The notes beneath the pieces are model-generated. The model was not told where the DNA came from and ran no database searches. It saw only the letters and a list, made by a program, of their open reading frames with translations. From Idiomarina abyssalis (lineage in GTDB: Bacteria; Pseudomonadota; Gammaproteobacteria; Enterobacterales; Alteromonadaceae): a stretch of DNA of 64,000 bases. The stretch spans positions 162,035 to 226,034 of the forward strand of contig NZ_FPBE01000004.1 in the NCBI RefSeq assembly GCF_900116625.1, read 5' to 3'. Made by a program: the position numbers and the translations under genes. Below are positions 19,278 to 28,598 of this stretch, one piece after another; within the stretch, counting starts at the first letter, position 1, and every line of letters begins with the position of its first letter.

Positions 19278-21126
19278 TTACAACACGGAATCCAATGTAG
19301 TTGGAGTTAAAATCTGACGGAAGTTCCATTTTTGTCGAAACTCTTGCCAGACTCGGTGTAAAGTTCCAGGCGCCGCCCTTCACTACCACACCGTTATCGG
19401 TTTCAGTCCACTCCCAGACATTACCGACTGTATCGTACAGTCCCCAAGGGTTACGATGGAAGCTAGCGACTGGAGCCGGACGTTTGTTTGACCAATCTGT
19501 ACCGCAGTTACGGCAGTTTGCTTTACCATAACCAACATCATTTCCCCACCAAAAATCTGTTTCAGAGCCGGCGCGCGCAGCGTATTCCCACTCGGCTTCT
19601 GTTGGAATGCTGTATTTAAAACCGCTCTTTTGAGTTAACCAGTCGGCGTATGCTTTAGCATCATTATAACTCACACAAACAACCGGCGAGCTATCTGACT
19701 GCTTAAAACCCGGATTTTTCCAGCTTAGATTGTCGTTAAACTGAGGGCGGCCATTGCTAAGGCTTGCACATGTGCCTCGTTTCTCGGCATCAGTGACGTA
19801 CGCAGTATCTTTTACGAAATTACTAAATTGCTCAACGGTTATTTCAGTGTCTGAAATACCTAAAGCCGTTGGAATTTCACGTGTTTCAGCAGGGCGTTCA
19901 TTAGGCAAACCATTGCCTACTAGATCACCCATTTTAAATTTCCCGGCAGGGACAACGACTAATTCCGGGCCACGAACGTCACGGAATAGAATGTCCTGAA
20001 TTTTCTCGCCACGAGTAAAAGAATACTCTGACTTCTCTAAATCAGCTCGAATAGAGGTTGCGTCTTTTAATACTATTTTCTCTGCATAAGCAGAGTATCC
20101 GTACTTAAGAACTTCAATTTGGTGTTCACCACCTGGCAACATCACTTCTAACGGTGTTGAGCCATAACTTACGCCATCGATAACAACTTCATCATCATAC
20201 ACGTTCGAGCGTATGGTTAACGGGTGCATGACGGAGCTATCAACCGTTTCCTCATCACCCGCTTGCAGCTCCCCCGGCCGTTGCTCCGCCGCGCAGTAGC
20301 GCATATCAACATTCAGCAGAGTACATGCCTGACTTTGCGGCAGCTGCCCTCTCAGTTCCACAGCAAGTTTGACGCCATAATTACCAGCACCACTGAAGCC
20401 ATTGCTAACGGTTTTTGAACCTAAGATTTGAACGTTCGGGCTCGCTTTTTCAATATTTTCACGTGCCAGCGACGATTCACTTAAGCCATCTAAAATTGTA
20501 TTGAGATACTGTTTTGAGGCTTTTTGCTTCGCCATCAACTTACCGCGGTTCTCACACTGCGCCAAAGTTTCCTGACGATCACAGCTAATGGACTGGCTCA
20601 CTTCCAGTTCACCCGTGCGGTTAAACTCGTTCTCTAACCGATCGACCCGAGCTAAGTTACGCTGTTCTTTTAAGGTTTCAATTTCATTAATTAGGCTGTG
20701 CTTACTAACACGCGCTTCTTCAACTTCACGCGCCTTTTCATTCACCAGGCTAACCTGCTGCTTAATGTCCGCTTTATTTTGCTGGTGAGCCATGACCGCT
20801 TGCTTATATGCTTCCTGAGCGCCAGCAATATCAATTGTGGGGTCTTCTACCAAACGCTGATAGCGGTCATTCATTTCCGCTAAAGCCGATTCGCGCTTTG
20901 ACTCCAGTTCGCTATTGCGTTCACGCAAGTTTTGTAGCTTTTCACGCAGCTCACGCTCTTCTTGTTGAAGCGTATTAACGGTGCCAGAAAAGTTCTCAAA
21001 GTCGCTCTCTAGAGTCGAAATTTGGTTAGCAATTTCTTCGACAGTCATCTCCTGCTGAGCAAGAGCCGTCGAGGCGAATGTCAATGTAGAGGCCATTACT
21101 AGGGCCAGTCGAGCCAATCGCATCAT
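19267..21126 (-). CDS. Secreted coiled-coil, PEGA and formylglycine-generating-enzyme-like protein
   Basis: The 619-residue protein has a signal peptide (cleavage near STALAQQ) and a long coiled coil (about residues 30-170, rich in Glu, Gln, Lys and Arg). A PEGA-type beta domain is centred on DEVVIDGVSYGSTPLEVMLP (about 320-380). A C-terminal SUMF1/FGE-sulfatase domain covers about 395-619 with EAEWEYAARAG, GNVWEWTE and a C-terminal GFRVVRA. Whether it is an enzyme or only a sugar- or peptide-binding scaffold cannot be said. The tandem ATGs at 21126/21123 directly precede the signal peptide; an upstream start at 21156 would put a hydrophobic non-signal segment in front. It lies alone between mreB and the MSHA locus with its own terminator. 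Confidence 0.85.
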   Translation of the reverse strand: MMRLARLALVMASTLTFASTALAQQEMTVEEIANQISTLESDFENFSGTVNTLQQEERELREKLQNLRERNSELESKRESALAEMNDRYQRLVEDPTIDIAGAQEAYKQAVMAHQQNKADIKQQVSLVNEKAREVEEARVSKHSLINEIETLKEQRNLARVDRLENEFNRTGELEVSQSISCDRQETLAQCENRGKLMAKQKASKQYLNTILDGLSESSLARENIEKASPNVQILGSKTVSNGFSGAGNYGVKLAVELRGQLPQSQACTLLNVDMRYCAAEQRPGELQAGDEETVDSSVMHPLTIRSNVYDDEVVIDGVSYGSTPLEVMLPGGEHQIEVLKYGYSAYAEKIVLKDATSIRADLEKSEYSFTRGEKIQDILFRDVRGPELVVVPAGKFKMGDLVGNGLPNERPAETREIPTALGISDTEITVEQFSNFVKDTAYVTDAEKRGTCASLSNGRPQFNDNLSWKNPGFKQSDSSPVVCVSYNDAKAYADWLTQKSGFKYSIPTEAEWEYAARAGSETDFWWGNDVGYGKANCRNCGTDWSNKRPAPVASFHRNPWGLYDTVGNVWEWTETDNGVVVKGGAWNFTPSLARVSTKMELPSDFNSNYIGFRVVRAQ

Positions 21127-21324
21127 GTTCCCATTCCAAGCTTGAAAAAATAACAAAGCGGCGTAAAAGCCAAAGCTGTAATCGCGCTATAGTTATTGTA
21201 ATAATATTGAACGTTCGTCAACGTCGCGCATTTTTCGTTTAAACTCTGCTTTATGCTATTTGCTTGTCAACAAAAGAGCAAGAGGCATTGTCATCGAATT
21301 GTCGATTATTCATCATAAATGACT

Positions 21325-24300
21325 CTACCAGCCTACTTCACGCCAGTAAATTTGGCGATCGCTGCCGCGATAAATACCGAATGTGCCCTCGGCTTGCGGG
21401 TTTTCATCAAAGTCGCCATCTCCTGACCAGTCATACTGTAAATATGCAGGCACTTGAGCCTCAAAAAGAAACGAGTAGGGCTCACTTTCTTGCTCCGATA
21501 CCCAACGGAATAACTCGTTAATATCAACATCTGAGGGGTTCAGTAACCCATCCCTGACGCTAAGTTCGGCCGGCGTTGTTTCTAACGCCGGGTACGGTCC
21601 GGCTGTTAGGTCGTCGCGCAATTGAATGTCTGCGCGAGAAAATGTCGAGCAAGCATCCTTTTCATTTGTAACAAAGCTTTCGCCCTGCCAATATTCAACA
21701 GCTCCGGCAACTGGCATGACATCGCCCATACCCGCGTACGTATCTTGCAGGTTAACACGACCATAATATAGAGAGGAACTATCCAACCGGGCGGCCCCGT
21801 TCATTGCAGGTAGCTCACTATTTTCGAGTACCGAGTAGAAATTACCATCTTCTTGATCGTCGAGTTGCCATCCCAGTATGTAATTTTCATATGGACCATC
21901 GGGCTGCTGTGACAATAACCGGGACACAGTCACACTAGCGGAGCCTATAAATTGGCCGATGCCATTGTCCCATTGCCAGTCATTTGCCGGGTTTTCAGAT
22001 ACTGAATGTTCAGATAACGGCTCTGCCAGACCACTCTGGTCATCATAGGCATAAAACAGAGGTATGGCCTTCGCGAGCGAGCCATCATAATTTGCCGTTA
22101 CTGCGCCGCCAGCATTAACCGCTCTTGCTGACAGTTCAATCAACTGCGGTTGCCCCATGTAATAAAAATCTGTGCAAGTACCGGCAAATCCCGCGGTCAA
22201 TGGCTCAAACGCGAAAGGAATGAAGCGACCAATGTTATGATCAGTGATAACCGTTCCTGTGCCAAGATAATCTTGGTCCGCAATTTGAGCAGTAACTCTA
22301 GCATTGCCGACTTCGGTATAAGCCACTGTCGTATTATCAAAGCGAATCGATCCGATATCCTGCGCTATGAAGTTGCCGGCATTCTCTATATTACCATCAT
22401 TCTCTGAAGGCAAAACTGCATCTGCGATACTCGCTATATTCAGTGTCTCCTGTGGAGTTTCACGACCAAAATTCGGCGTTACCTCGCCACCCGCATTAAC
22501 CGCTTGCAACGACATCGAGAACGCCTCGCCCGCCTTCGCCAGAATATCACCACTATAATTGCTCACGGTTTGTAGCGAGATTTCAGCCGGTTTATAGACA
22601 AAGTCGTTCGACACACCTTCAATCACTTTGCCATTAGGCAGTTGAGCTTTTGCGTGTAACTTCACCTGGCCAGCATCACCGTATTGAACCGTAAATAGAT
22701 CCTCTCCATCAACAAAGTCTGTTACAACAGCTGTCCATCCTTCAACAACACCGCTGCCATTCTCTTCTAGTTCGTCGATTTGAGTGTTATCAACTGTCAT
22801 TTGTGCATAAGGAAACTGAGTAAAGTCGCTACAGCTGCCTGGATTTACGCAATACATTCCCATATCGACTTCATTTACCTGTTCGGCCACGACTTCACAG
22901 GCCTTAGTTTCATCATTAAGTCGAACAACGGAAAGCGTACTGGAGAATGGCACTCCCGCAACCTGATTTGGAATCGCTCCAAACTTAAGACCGGTATCAC
23001 TAAAGGTTATCTCACAATTTGAAGTTAAATTGCCATTAACGTAACACTGCGTCGGGTTCAAAGCTCCTGGCGTTGTTTGAATATCATCAACGGCTAGCGT
23101 GTAGTCACCCGCTTCTAACTGGCTTAACTCAACATTTGCCGTAGGTGCTACTACAACTGGGTTCGGGCTCCACTGCCCCGCACTCTGAGAAAGGTAGACC
23201 GTGCTGCTAACAGGTGAATAACTTGAACATGACTCATCCGCACATGCTTCGATAGTCACTTCCGTAGCTTCACAAGTTAATGCCGGGCTTGTATAGGACA
23301 ACCGATAATGATCAGGCACTACAACCGGAGGCTCTGTATTGCCAGCTTCACAAAAATTGCCGCCATCCAGAGGTTCATCAGGGGCTCCATACGCTATTGT
23401 TGGCGAGAAAAACCCCGGAAAACCAAAAGAACTGGCCTGGCCTGCCAAACTCAGCGCCCCGCTAACCTCACTTCTGTTCCAGGGGAAAATACTTTCTTCG
23501 AAATACAAATTACCCTGAACATAAATATAACCGTTAATTTCTACGTCTTTTTCTAAATATAAATCACCCGTCACAACCAGAATCAGTTCATCTGCGCTGC
23601 CACCGATATTAATCCGACGGCCGGACTGTATGGTTAAATCACCATCAATATAAACCCGCGACGTCTGCCCGTTTGTTGAGTAGTTTGCGCCAACATCACT
23701 AAAATCACCAACTCGCAAATAATCTATAGGCTGTAGCGTTCCCGGCAATTGAGAGTTCAAATCTCGGTCTGGCAAGTCAAAAGGCAAAGGTACGCTATTG
23801 GCCGGGCTGAACCCTTGCGGCCATACTGCCGAACATTGAGGGCGGGTGTTCGCACATGGCCGTGTTTGGTAATACAGAACTGCAGCAGTTGTCGGCGTGA
23901 AAACTCCGTCACTCAAGTAGACTTCATCAATTTCTCCACGAAAGCTATTTTGTGAACTGCCCTGACCACCGATATAAAGGGTCGGTGTTGCTCTATCGTT
24001 AAGTCTCGTGTCGCCGGAGTAAGAGTTGGTATCGAACAGTTCACCGTCAATATACAAATAAAGAACGTTATTGTCGGCATTGTAGCTCGCCACTATATGA
24101 TGCCACTGGTCATCAAATAAATTACTCTGACCATTAAAGGCATTTCCCGCTTCAATTGTCAGCAGGTCACCATTTCTTTTACGTACTTCAAAGTATAATC
24201 CGCCGCCGTCGCTATCATCCTGCCGGTAGACTTCAAAACGCCCAGCATCTGTCTCTGTCGTGCCTTCCCCGAGCAGTAACAACGTCTGGTAGCTGTCGCT

Positions 24301-25152
24301 CGGGTTTTGTAACTCCGAGTCACCTTTAAACCAAAAAGCAACGGAAATGGTATTTGACTCCAGTGTCTGGTCGACACCCGGAACGCGCACCCGGTTGTCG
24401 CCATTGAAGCGACCATAACGGCAAGTACTCTCATCGTTTAAGGTTCTCGCGGGGTTAAAACCTGACGTAAACGCATTGCTTAACGCAATACCGTCATAAG
24501 AGTATGGTGAGCTATCGGCAACTTCTCCGGATGTACCACCCCACTGTAATTCATCAAACTGCCAGTAACCTATTGGATCGGGTAGGGTCTGCTGGCAGTC
24601 GCCTACGTTACCGGGGGTATTGCAAGTTTCGCCTTCAATCGTACCGCTATTATTAATTACCGGCGCGTTCACATCACCCGTTACTGTACTTCCGGAGCCT
24701 ATTGTTACCGTCCCTGCGCTACTAAGGTCACCTTCAACCGTTACGTTGTCCCCTAACGTTATATCCCCACTTGAACTAATATCTCCGGTCACCGTGGTGC
24801 CGTCGCTTATGACGATGTCACCGTCACTGTCGAAGGACGCATTCACCGAACTGTTTTCACCAATAGTAGTTTGCCCTCCCGATAAAAACTGCATATCCAG
24901 AGACGGGCCTTTACTGTTAATTTGAACTCCGTCAGCGAAGTCAATGGCCTCAACGATAATAACAACGCCTTCATTGCCGGTGATTTCAATTTGATCGCCA
25001 CTGTTGAGTGTTAAGGTTCCGCAGGTGTAAGTCGTTCCATTTTGCGTACAGCCCGGCAGACTTTGGTTCGGCAAGTTGTACTTTTTGGCGTCGGCACTTA
25101 CCGTGACCAGAAGACACGCAACGGCTAGTAAAAATAAATAGCGAGCTTTCAT
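21325..25152 (-). CDS. mshQ: MSHA biogenesis protein MshQ
   Basis: This is a 1275-residue secreted protein at the 3' end of the MSHA locus, probably an adhesin-like or pilus-associated surface protein. After the signal peptide (cleavage near VSADA), residues of about 75-165 form short Gly/Thr/Asp repeats of beta-helix type (GDITLGDNVTVEGDLSSAG). Next is a LamG/concanavalin-like domain (about 215-430, with VAFWFKGD and WHHIVASYNADN), then a further beta-rich segment. A large C-terminal MshQ-specific domain rich in Cys and Asn ends in DQIYWREVGW-like sequence. The gene starts three bases after mshP, so it belongs to the same transcript. Confidence 0.85.
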   Translation of the reverse strand: MKARYLFLLAVACLLVTVSADAKKYNLPNQSLPGCTQNGTTYTCGTLTLNSGDQIEITGNEGVVIIVEAIDFADGVQINSKGPSLDMQFLSGGQTTIGENSSVNASFDSDGDIVISDGTTVTGDISSSGDITLGDNVTVEGDLSSAGTVTIGSGSTVTGDVNAPVINNSGTIEGETCNTPGNVGDCQQTLPDPIGYWQFDELQWGGTSGEVADSSPYSYDGIALSNAFTSGFNPARTLNDESTCRYGRFNGDNRVRVPGVDQTLESNTISVAFWFKGDSELQNPSDSYQTLLLLGEGTTETDAGRFEVYRQDDSDGGGLYFEVRKRNGDLLTIEAGNAFNGQSNLFDDQWHHIVASYNADNNVLYLYIDGELFDTNSYSGDTRLNDRATPTLYIGGQGSSQNSFRGEIDEVYLSDGVFTPTTAAVLYYQTRPCANTRPQCSAVWPQGFSPANSVPLPFDLPDRDLNSQLPGTLQPIDYLRVGDFSDVGANYSTNGQTSRVYIDGDLTIQSGRRINIGGSADELILVVTGDLYLEKDVEINGYIYVQGNLYFEESIFPWNRSEVSGALSLAGQASSFGFPGFFSPTIAYGAPDEPLDGGNFCEAGNTEPPVVVPDHYRLSYTSPALTCEATEVTIEACADESCSSYSPVSSTVYLSQSAGQWSPNPVVVAPTANVELSQLEAGDYTLAVDDIQTTPGALNPTQCYVNGNLTSNCEITFSDTGLKFGAIPNQVAGVPFSSTLSVVRLNDETKACEVVAEQVNEVDMGMYCVNPGSCSDFTQFPYAQMTVDNTQIDELEENGSGVVEGWTAVVTDFVDGEDLFTVQYGDAGQVKLHAKAQLPNGKVIEGVSNDFVYKPAEISLQTVSNYSGDILAKAGEAFSMSLQAVNAGGEVTPNFGRETPQETLNIASIADAVLPSENDGNIENAGNFIAQDIGSIRFDNTTVAYTEVGNARVTAQIADQDYLGTGTVITDHNIGRFIPFAFEPLTAGFAGTCTDFYYMGQPQLIELSARAVNAGGAVTANYDGSLAKAIPLFYAYDDQSGLAEPLSEHSVSENPANDWQWDNGIGQFIGSASVTVSRLLSQQPDGPYENYILGWQLDDQEDGNFYSVLENSELPAMNGAARLDSSSLYYGRVNLQDTYAGMGDVMPVAGAVEYWQGESFVTNEKDACSTFSRADIQLRDDLTAGPYPALETTPAELSVRDGLLNPSDVDINELFRWVSEQESEPYSFLFEAQVPAYLQYDWSGDGDFDENPQAEGTFGIYRGSDRQIYWREVGW

Positions 25153-25154
25153 TT

Positions 25155-25601
25155 TTAATTCCCCACTCGCGTTTCTATTTGCAGCTGCCTTGATGCTCGT
25201 TGCGAGCCAGCTTCACAAACCGCGGTTGATGTCACCACAAGATGAGTAAAGGTCTCGCTATCAGCATCTGTGTAATTCTGACTATCGCAACTTATGGCTG
25301 CGTTACACTGCTGAAGGCTCTGGTTACCTGCGAAGCTGTAACTGGTGCCATCAAAGCTGCAGTTGGTAACAGGGTCATTATTTAATGGATAGACTTCCAA
25401 CATGGCTTGCTCCAGCCCCGACTGCGCAGCTAAATAACTACGCGCTCCCAGCACTTCGGTAACCACACTTTCTGAGGTCGTCCTCAGCAGACTGGATAAC
25501 ACAGCTACCAGACCTCCGAGCACAACAATAACGAACACCGCAATAACTAAGGTATTCCCTCGCTGTTTACCGAGTTGTCGTTGCTGTCTGTTATGGCGCA
25601 T
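25155..25601 (-). CDS. mshP: MSHA biogenesis protein MshP
   Basis: This is a 148-residue PilX-like minor component. It has a basic N-terminus, then GNTLVIAVFVIVVLGGLVAVL, a hydrophobic helix like those of pilins but without a standard GFTLIE cleavage site. A Cys-containing C-terminal domain follows. The start is taken at the ATG at 25601, inside the end of mshO; an alternative GTG six codons upstream has the poorer context. Confidence 0.82.
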   Translation of the reverse strand: MRHNRQQRQLGKQRGNTLVIAVFVIVVLGGLVAVLSSLLRTTSESVVTEVLGARSYLAAQSGLEQAMLEVYPLNNDPVTNCSFDGTSYSFAGNQSLQQCNAAISCDSQNYTDADSETFTHLVVTSTAVCEAGSQRASRQLQIETRVGN

Positions 25602-26394
25602 TAGGGATGTGCACCTCACGGTAATAAAATACTTGTTCTTCAGCGGCTTCGCCGAATTGAAGTTGCAGAGTAATGATATTATTACTTTGCTGGTTATTCG
25701 CTTCTACGTCAAAAACAGCGGTACTCATGTTAATGTCTTGCGCAATTAGGTTTTCAGGTGCAAAACCACCTGAGGGTATTGGTTGCGTTTGCTGCCAACC
25801 ATAGCCGCTCACCCTATATAAGTTACCCGCATTTAAACAGAAGCTGACCGGAGGGCTGCCAATATAAGCTCTTTGCAGTGGCGACTCCTTCGCGAACTGA
25901 CTTGATGACTCTAAAGGCAGAGTATTCTCAAAGCTGGTAGACACATAGCCACTTGCTAGCTCTGCATAACGTTGTGGGTTATCTGAGTAGATAAAGTTTG
26001 CCCTGGTGGCATAAATAAAAATACGCTCATCTCCGCTTAGGCTCCAGCTTATATTGTCTTCATCTGAGCTCCCGGCAAAAGTCACAAAGGTCATTTCGTC
26101 GGCAGAACTGGGTCGTATTGGAGTATCATAATAAACCCCGGCGACTTTTGCCGGCACAAACTCAAGGCATTGACCACTAACCCGTACACTATTTGGAACC
26201 GCCCCCCGCACTTCCCGGGTCAAACGCTCAATGGCAAAACGGATTTTCTCTATGGTCTGCAACCGCTCAGCACCGGTCGAAAACATTTGCGCGCCAATAC
26301 CAATAAACTGAAAACTAAAACCCGCCACTATGGCCAGCAACACAATAACAATAATGAGTTCTATTAAGGTAAAGCCCCGTTGCGCTCTCATCAC
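25591..26394 (-). CDS. mshO: MSHA minor pilin MshO
   Basis: This 267-residue type IV prepilin-like protein has a cleavage/methylation motif QRGFTLIELIIVIVLL, cut between Gly and Phe by the prepilin peptidase. It is a large minor pilin of the PilW/GspJ kind, with a C-terminal beta domain. Its start overlaps the mshD stop by four bases, and mshP starts inside its end. Confidence 0.9.
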   Translation of the reverse strand: MMRAQRGFTLIELIIVIVLLAIVAGFSFQFIGIGAQMFSTGAERLQTIEKIRFAIERLTREVRGAVPNSVRVSGQCLEFVPAKVAGVYYDTPIRPSSADEMTFVTFAGSSDEDNISWSLSGDERIFIYATRANFIYSDNPQRYAELASGYVSTSFENTLPLESSSQFAKESPLQRAYIGSPPVSFCLNAGNLYRVSGYGWQQTQPIPSGGFAPENLIAQDINMSTAVFDVEANNQQSNNIITLQLQFGEAAEEQVFYYREVHIPNAP

Positions 26395-26909
26395 CAGTTC
26401 CCTTTTATGGAGCTGAACTCTATGCGCTCGTCTTGAGGAGTAATAACTGTGACCGTTATTCTTTTAAGTTCATTTGCATTTTTTTCTGTGACACAAACAA
26501 ATGCCTCAAAACCATTGTAACGATTCGGTGAGGAGCCACTCAATTCATCTCCACTTAGCCTCAAGCCGTTATAGTCGTCCACATCATCAAACTGTTCTCG
26601 CTGAGCTTCTTCGGCATTTGGGGTGCTACCGTCACCAGGACACGGAGCCGGTGTTGTGCAGCTCCCCGAACCTTCAGAGCAGCGTTCATACTGATTACCG
26701 ATATTAGAATTTTCATCAAACCGCCGGGCCATTATTTCATTCATGAGACTTTGCCCAACTTCCGTTGCCCTAATCTGCTGCCAGGGGTCCACACTTTGAC
26801 GAAAGAGCTGGCCCAACCCGGTTGTCACCACCAAAGTAACAATAGCAATAACCACAATGCCGGCAATAAGCTCAATGAGTGTGAAACCTGTCTGTTTATT
26901 GCGCATCAA
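26391..26909 (-). CDS. mshD: MSHA minor pilin MshD
   Basis: This 172-residue prepilin has the class III signal QTGFTLIELIAGIVVIAIV and a Cys-rich segment (CSEGSGSCTTPAPCPGDG) in the head domain. It starts within the last codons of mshC (14-base overlap, or 11 if the second ATG is used). It resembles PilV/GspI-type minor pilins that form the tip complex. Confidence 0.9.
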   Translation of the reverse strand: MMRNKQTGFTLIELIAGIVVIAIVTLVVTTGLGQLFRQSVDPWQQIRATEVGQSLMNEIMARRFDENSNIGNQYERCSEGSGSCTTPAPCPGDGSTPNAEEAQREQFDDVDDYNGLRLSGDELSGSSPNRYNGFEAFVCVTEKNANELKRITVTVITPQDERIEFSSIKGNW

Positions 26910-27321
26910 TAAAGCCTTCTTTATTAATGCTAATGGTTCGGCTTACGCCTAAATTTTCGGTAATCGTTATTGTGCAACCGCCAGTACAACCGTGTGTTGG
27001 CTGCCCTAGTGCATTGAAGCCAATAGTTAGGTCTGAAGGTGAAAACGTGATGTCATCTAAATTGCTGAGCTGAAGGCTATTGTCTTCGCTGTAAGGCGGG
27101 TTACCCAAAGTGCTTTCTGTTACCGAAATACTATAATCATTCACAGTATCTTGCATTGCTTGCTGCTGAACGGCTCGCAAAATACCCATCGCTTGTAAGC
27201 GGGCTGTTTGGCTTTTTGTGCCAGAATCACTAATAAATAAGGGGCTAGCCGATACGGCTAAGATACCGATGATGACCAGTATGATGATGAGTTCTATAAG
27301 AGTGAAGCCTCGGGACTTCAT
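26896..27321 (-). CDS. mshC: MSHA minor pilin MshC
   Basis: This 141-residue prepilin has the cleavage motif SRGFTLIELIIILVIIGILAV and a short GspH/FimT-like head with a Cys pair (THGCTGGCTI). It is the first gene after mshA, and a hairpin terminator lies between them, so MshC and the other minor pilins are probably made in much smaller amounts than MshA. Confidence 0.9.
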   Translation of the reverse strand: MKSRGFTLIELIIILVIIGILAVSASPLFISDSGTKSQTARLQAMGILRAVQQQAMQDTVNDYSISVTESTLGNPPYSEDNSLQLSNLDDITFSPSDLTIGFNALGQPTHGCTGGCTITITENLGVSRTISINKEGFIDAQ

Positions 27322-27331
27322 AGTTAGCCTT

Positions 27332-27362
27332 TAAAAAGCCCACAGCTGAATGGCTGCAGGCT
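27332..27362 (-). terminator. Intra-operon terminator between mshA and mshC
   Basis: The arms 27337-27346 and 27353-27362 pair over ten positions in RNA (two G-U pairs) around a six-base loop. On the minus strand they are followed by a T-run (A-run 27333-27337 on the plus strand). This is a good candidate for partial termination that leaves major pilin mRNA in excess over the minor pilin genes. Confidence 0.65.
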
Positions 27363-27375
27363 CCTAAAGTCAGAT

Positions 27376-27888
27376 TTAACAGCCAGTCGTTACAATAGTA
27401 ATTACTGGAGGGGTATTAGAATCAGCCGCATCTGAATATGTCGCGTAACAGTTCGTGTCGGTAATATCCCCTACCGCTGCCGTTGTAGGATCTACTACTT
27501 GATCACCTGGAGCAATTGAAATGGTACCGCTATCTGCAAAAAACGCCCAATCTGTTGTTACTGTAGTAGCAGGATCAACATTTGTTGCATCTAAATTGGC
27601 AGCAGTAACAATGCCTGCCTGTGTCGCTGCTGGATAACCGTTCACAGTAGCTACACCATTAACAGTCACCGGAGCAGCCGAAGTGCCATCCAAGTCATCA
27701 TCAATCGCAGCTCTTGCATATACTGTCTGAGTCGCGCCCTGCATTGCCCCTTTAAGACCTTTCACAGTCGAAGTACGAGCATCGCCGGAGAAGTTAATAA
27801 ACTGAGGCGCAGCAGTTACAGCCAAAATCCCCAAAACTACGATGACAATGATCAGTTCGATCAGAGTAAAACCTTTTTGATTGCGCAT
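27376..27888 (-). CDS. mshA: MSHA major pilin MshA
   Basis: This is the major pilin subunit, 170 residues, with a short prepilin leader MRNQKG and the mature N-terminus FTLIELIIVIVVLGILAV. The C-terminal part has two cysteines (in NCYATYS and at the very last residue), which would form the D-region disulphide loop. The start at 27888 gives the classic leader and has GAGAG upstream; the in-frame TTG at 27903 would add five residues. The head domain is rich in Ala, Thr and Asp, as expected for this variable antigen. Confidence 0.93.
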   Translation of the reverse strand: MRNQKGFTLIELIIVIVVLGILAVTAAPQFINFSGDARTSTVKGLKGAMQGATQTVYARAAIDDDLDGTSAAPVTVNGVATVNGYPAATQAGIVTAANLDATNVDPATTVTTDWAFFADSGTISIAPGDQVVDPTTAAVGDITDTNCYATYSDAADSNTPPVITIVTTGC

Positions 27889-27918
27889 AATTAAAACTCT
27901 CAATTGTTGTTTAAAAAT

Positions 27919-27934
27919 ATTTCTATATAGAAAT
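27919..27934. repeat. 16-bp perfect palindrome between mshB and mshA
   Basis: ATTTCTATATAGAAAT is self-complementary and lies about 30 bases upstream of the mshA ATG, touching the mshB stop codon. It contains TATATAG/TATAGA, which could act as a -10 element for a separate mshA promoter. A regulatory role is only inferred. Confidence 0.45.
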
Positions 27935-28536
27935 TATTGGTTATTGCTGTGAATACTCACGCCGCCATTGCGTGGATTATAAACGAAAGCGTTGCCCACT
28001 GTCAGATAATCATCACCCGACGGCGCTGTTGCTTCATTTTTTATGGTGTTTGTTAAATAATAAACACACATATCGTTACCTGCGGCACTGTCCTGTGTCA
28101 CGTAAGTAAAATAACGGGTTTGCTCAAGGTTACTAAAATCGGTTGTAACCGTTGGTGCTCCTTGCAAAATAGACTGCATAACACTTACACAGTCCTCAGC
28201 TACCAGATTTTCGTCGTGCGCTGCGTCGTTGTCACCACTAACCGGGTATCCGGTATTGCCATCCACATAAAGCAGAATTTGGTCCAGCGATACTTCAGCC
28301 CCGGAACCCGTGCTGCTATCACCTTTCGGACGTCCGCTAAGCTCCCACTCACCCCGAACAATGCCTACAGCACTGGCAAAACCGCCAGCTACGCCTTCAA
28401 GAGCTGCGTCTTCTGCGTCTGATGATACATCGGTAAACCGGGGAATAGCCGCGGCGGCCAATAACCCCAGAATAACCACCACGATAATCAGCTCTATAAT
28501 AGTGAAGCCTTGCTGCTTTCTCATTTTAGTTCTCAT
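27934..28536 (-). CDS. mshB: MSHA minor pilin MshB
   Basis: This 200-residue prepilin is immediately upstream of mshA, with leader MRTKMRKQQG and mature start FTIIELIIVVVILGLLAAAAIPRF. A Cys pair (EDCVSVMQ and DMCVYYL) probably closes the D-region loop. GGAG seven bases upstream supports the ATG at 28536, although an in-frame ATG four codons later is also possible. Confidence 0.88.
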   Translation of the reverse strand: MRTKMRKQQGFTIIELIIVVVILGLLAAAAIPRFTDVSSDAEDAALEGVAGGFASAVGIVRGEWELSGRPKGDSSTGSGAEVSLDQILLYVDGNTGYPVSGDNDAAHDENLVAEDCVSVMQSILQGAPTVTTDFSNLEQTRYFTYVTQDSAAGNDMCVYYLTNTIKNEATAPSGDDYLTVGNAFVYNPRNGGVSIHSNNQ

Positions 28537-28598
28537 ACTAAAACTCCAGTGGAATCCATTTTATGACATTTCCTTAACACTTAACACCAGCTTTCTCT

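Noticed and set aside
21157..21324. Terminator after mshQ
   Set aside because: Only weak inverted repeats without a T-run are visible.
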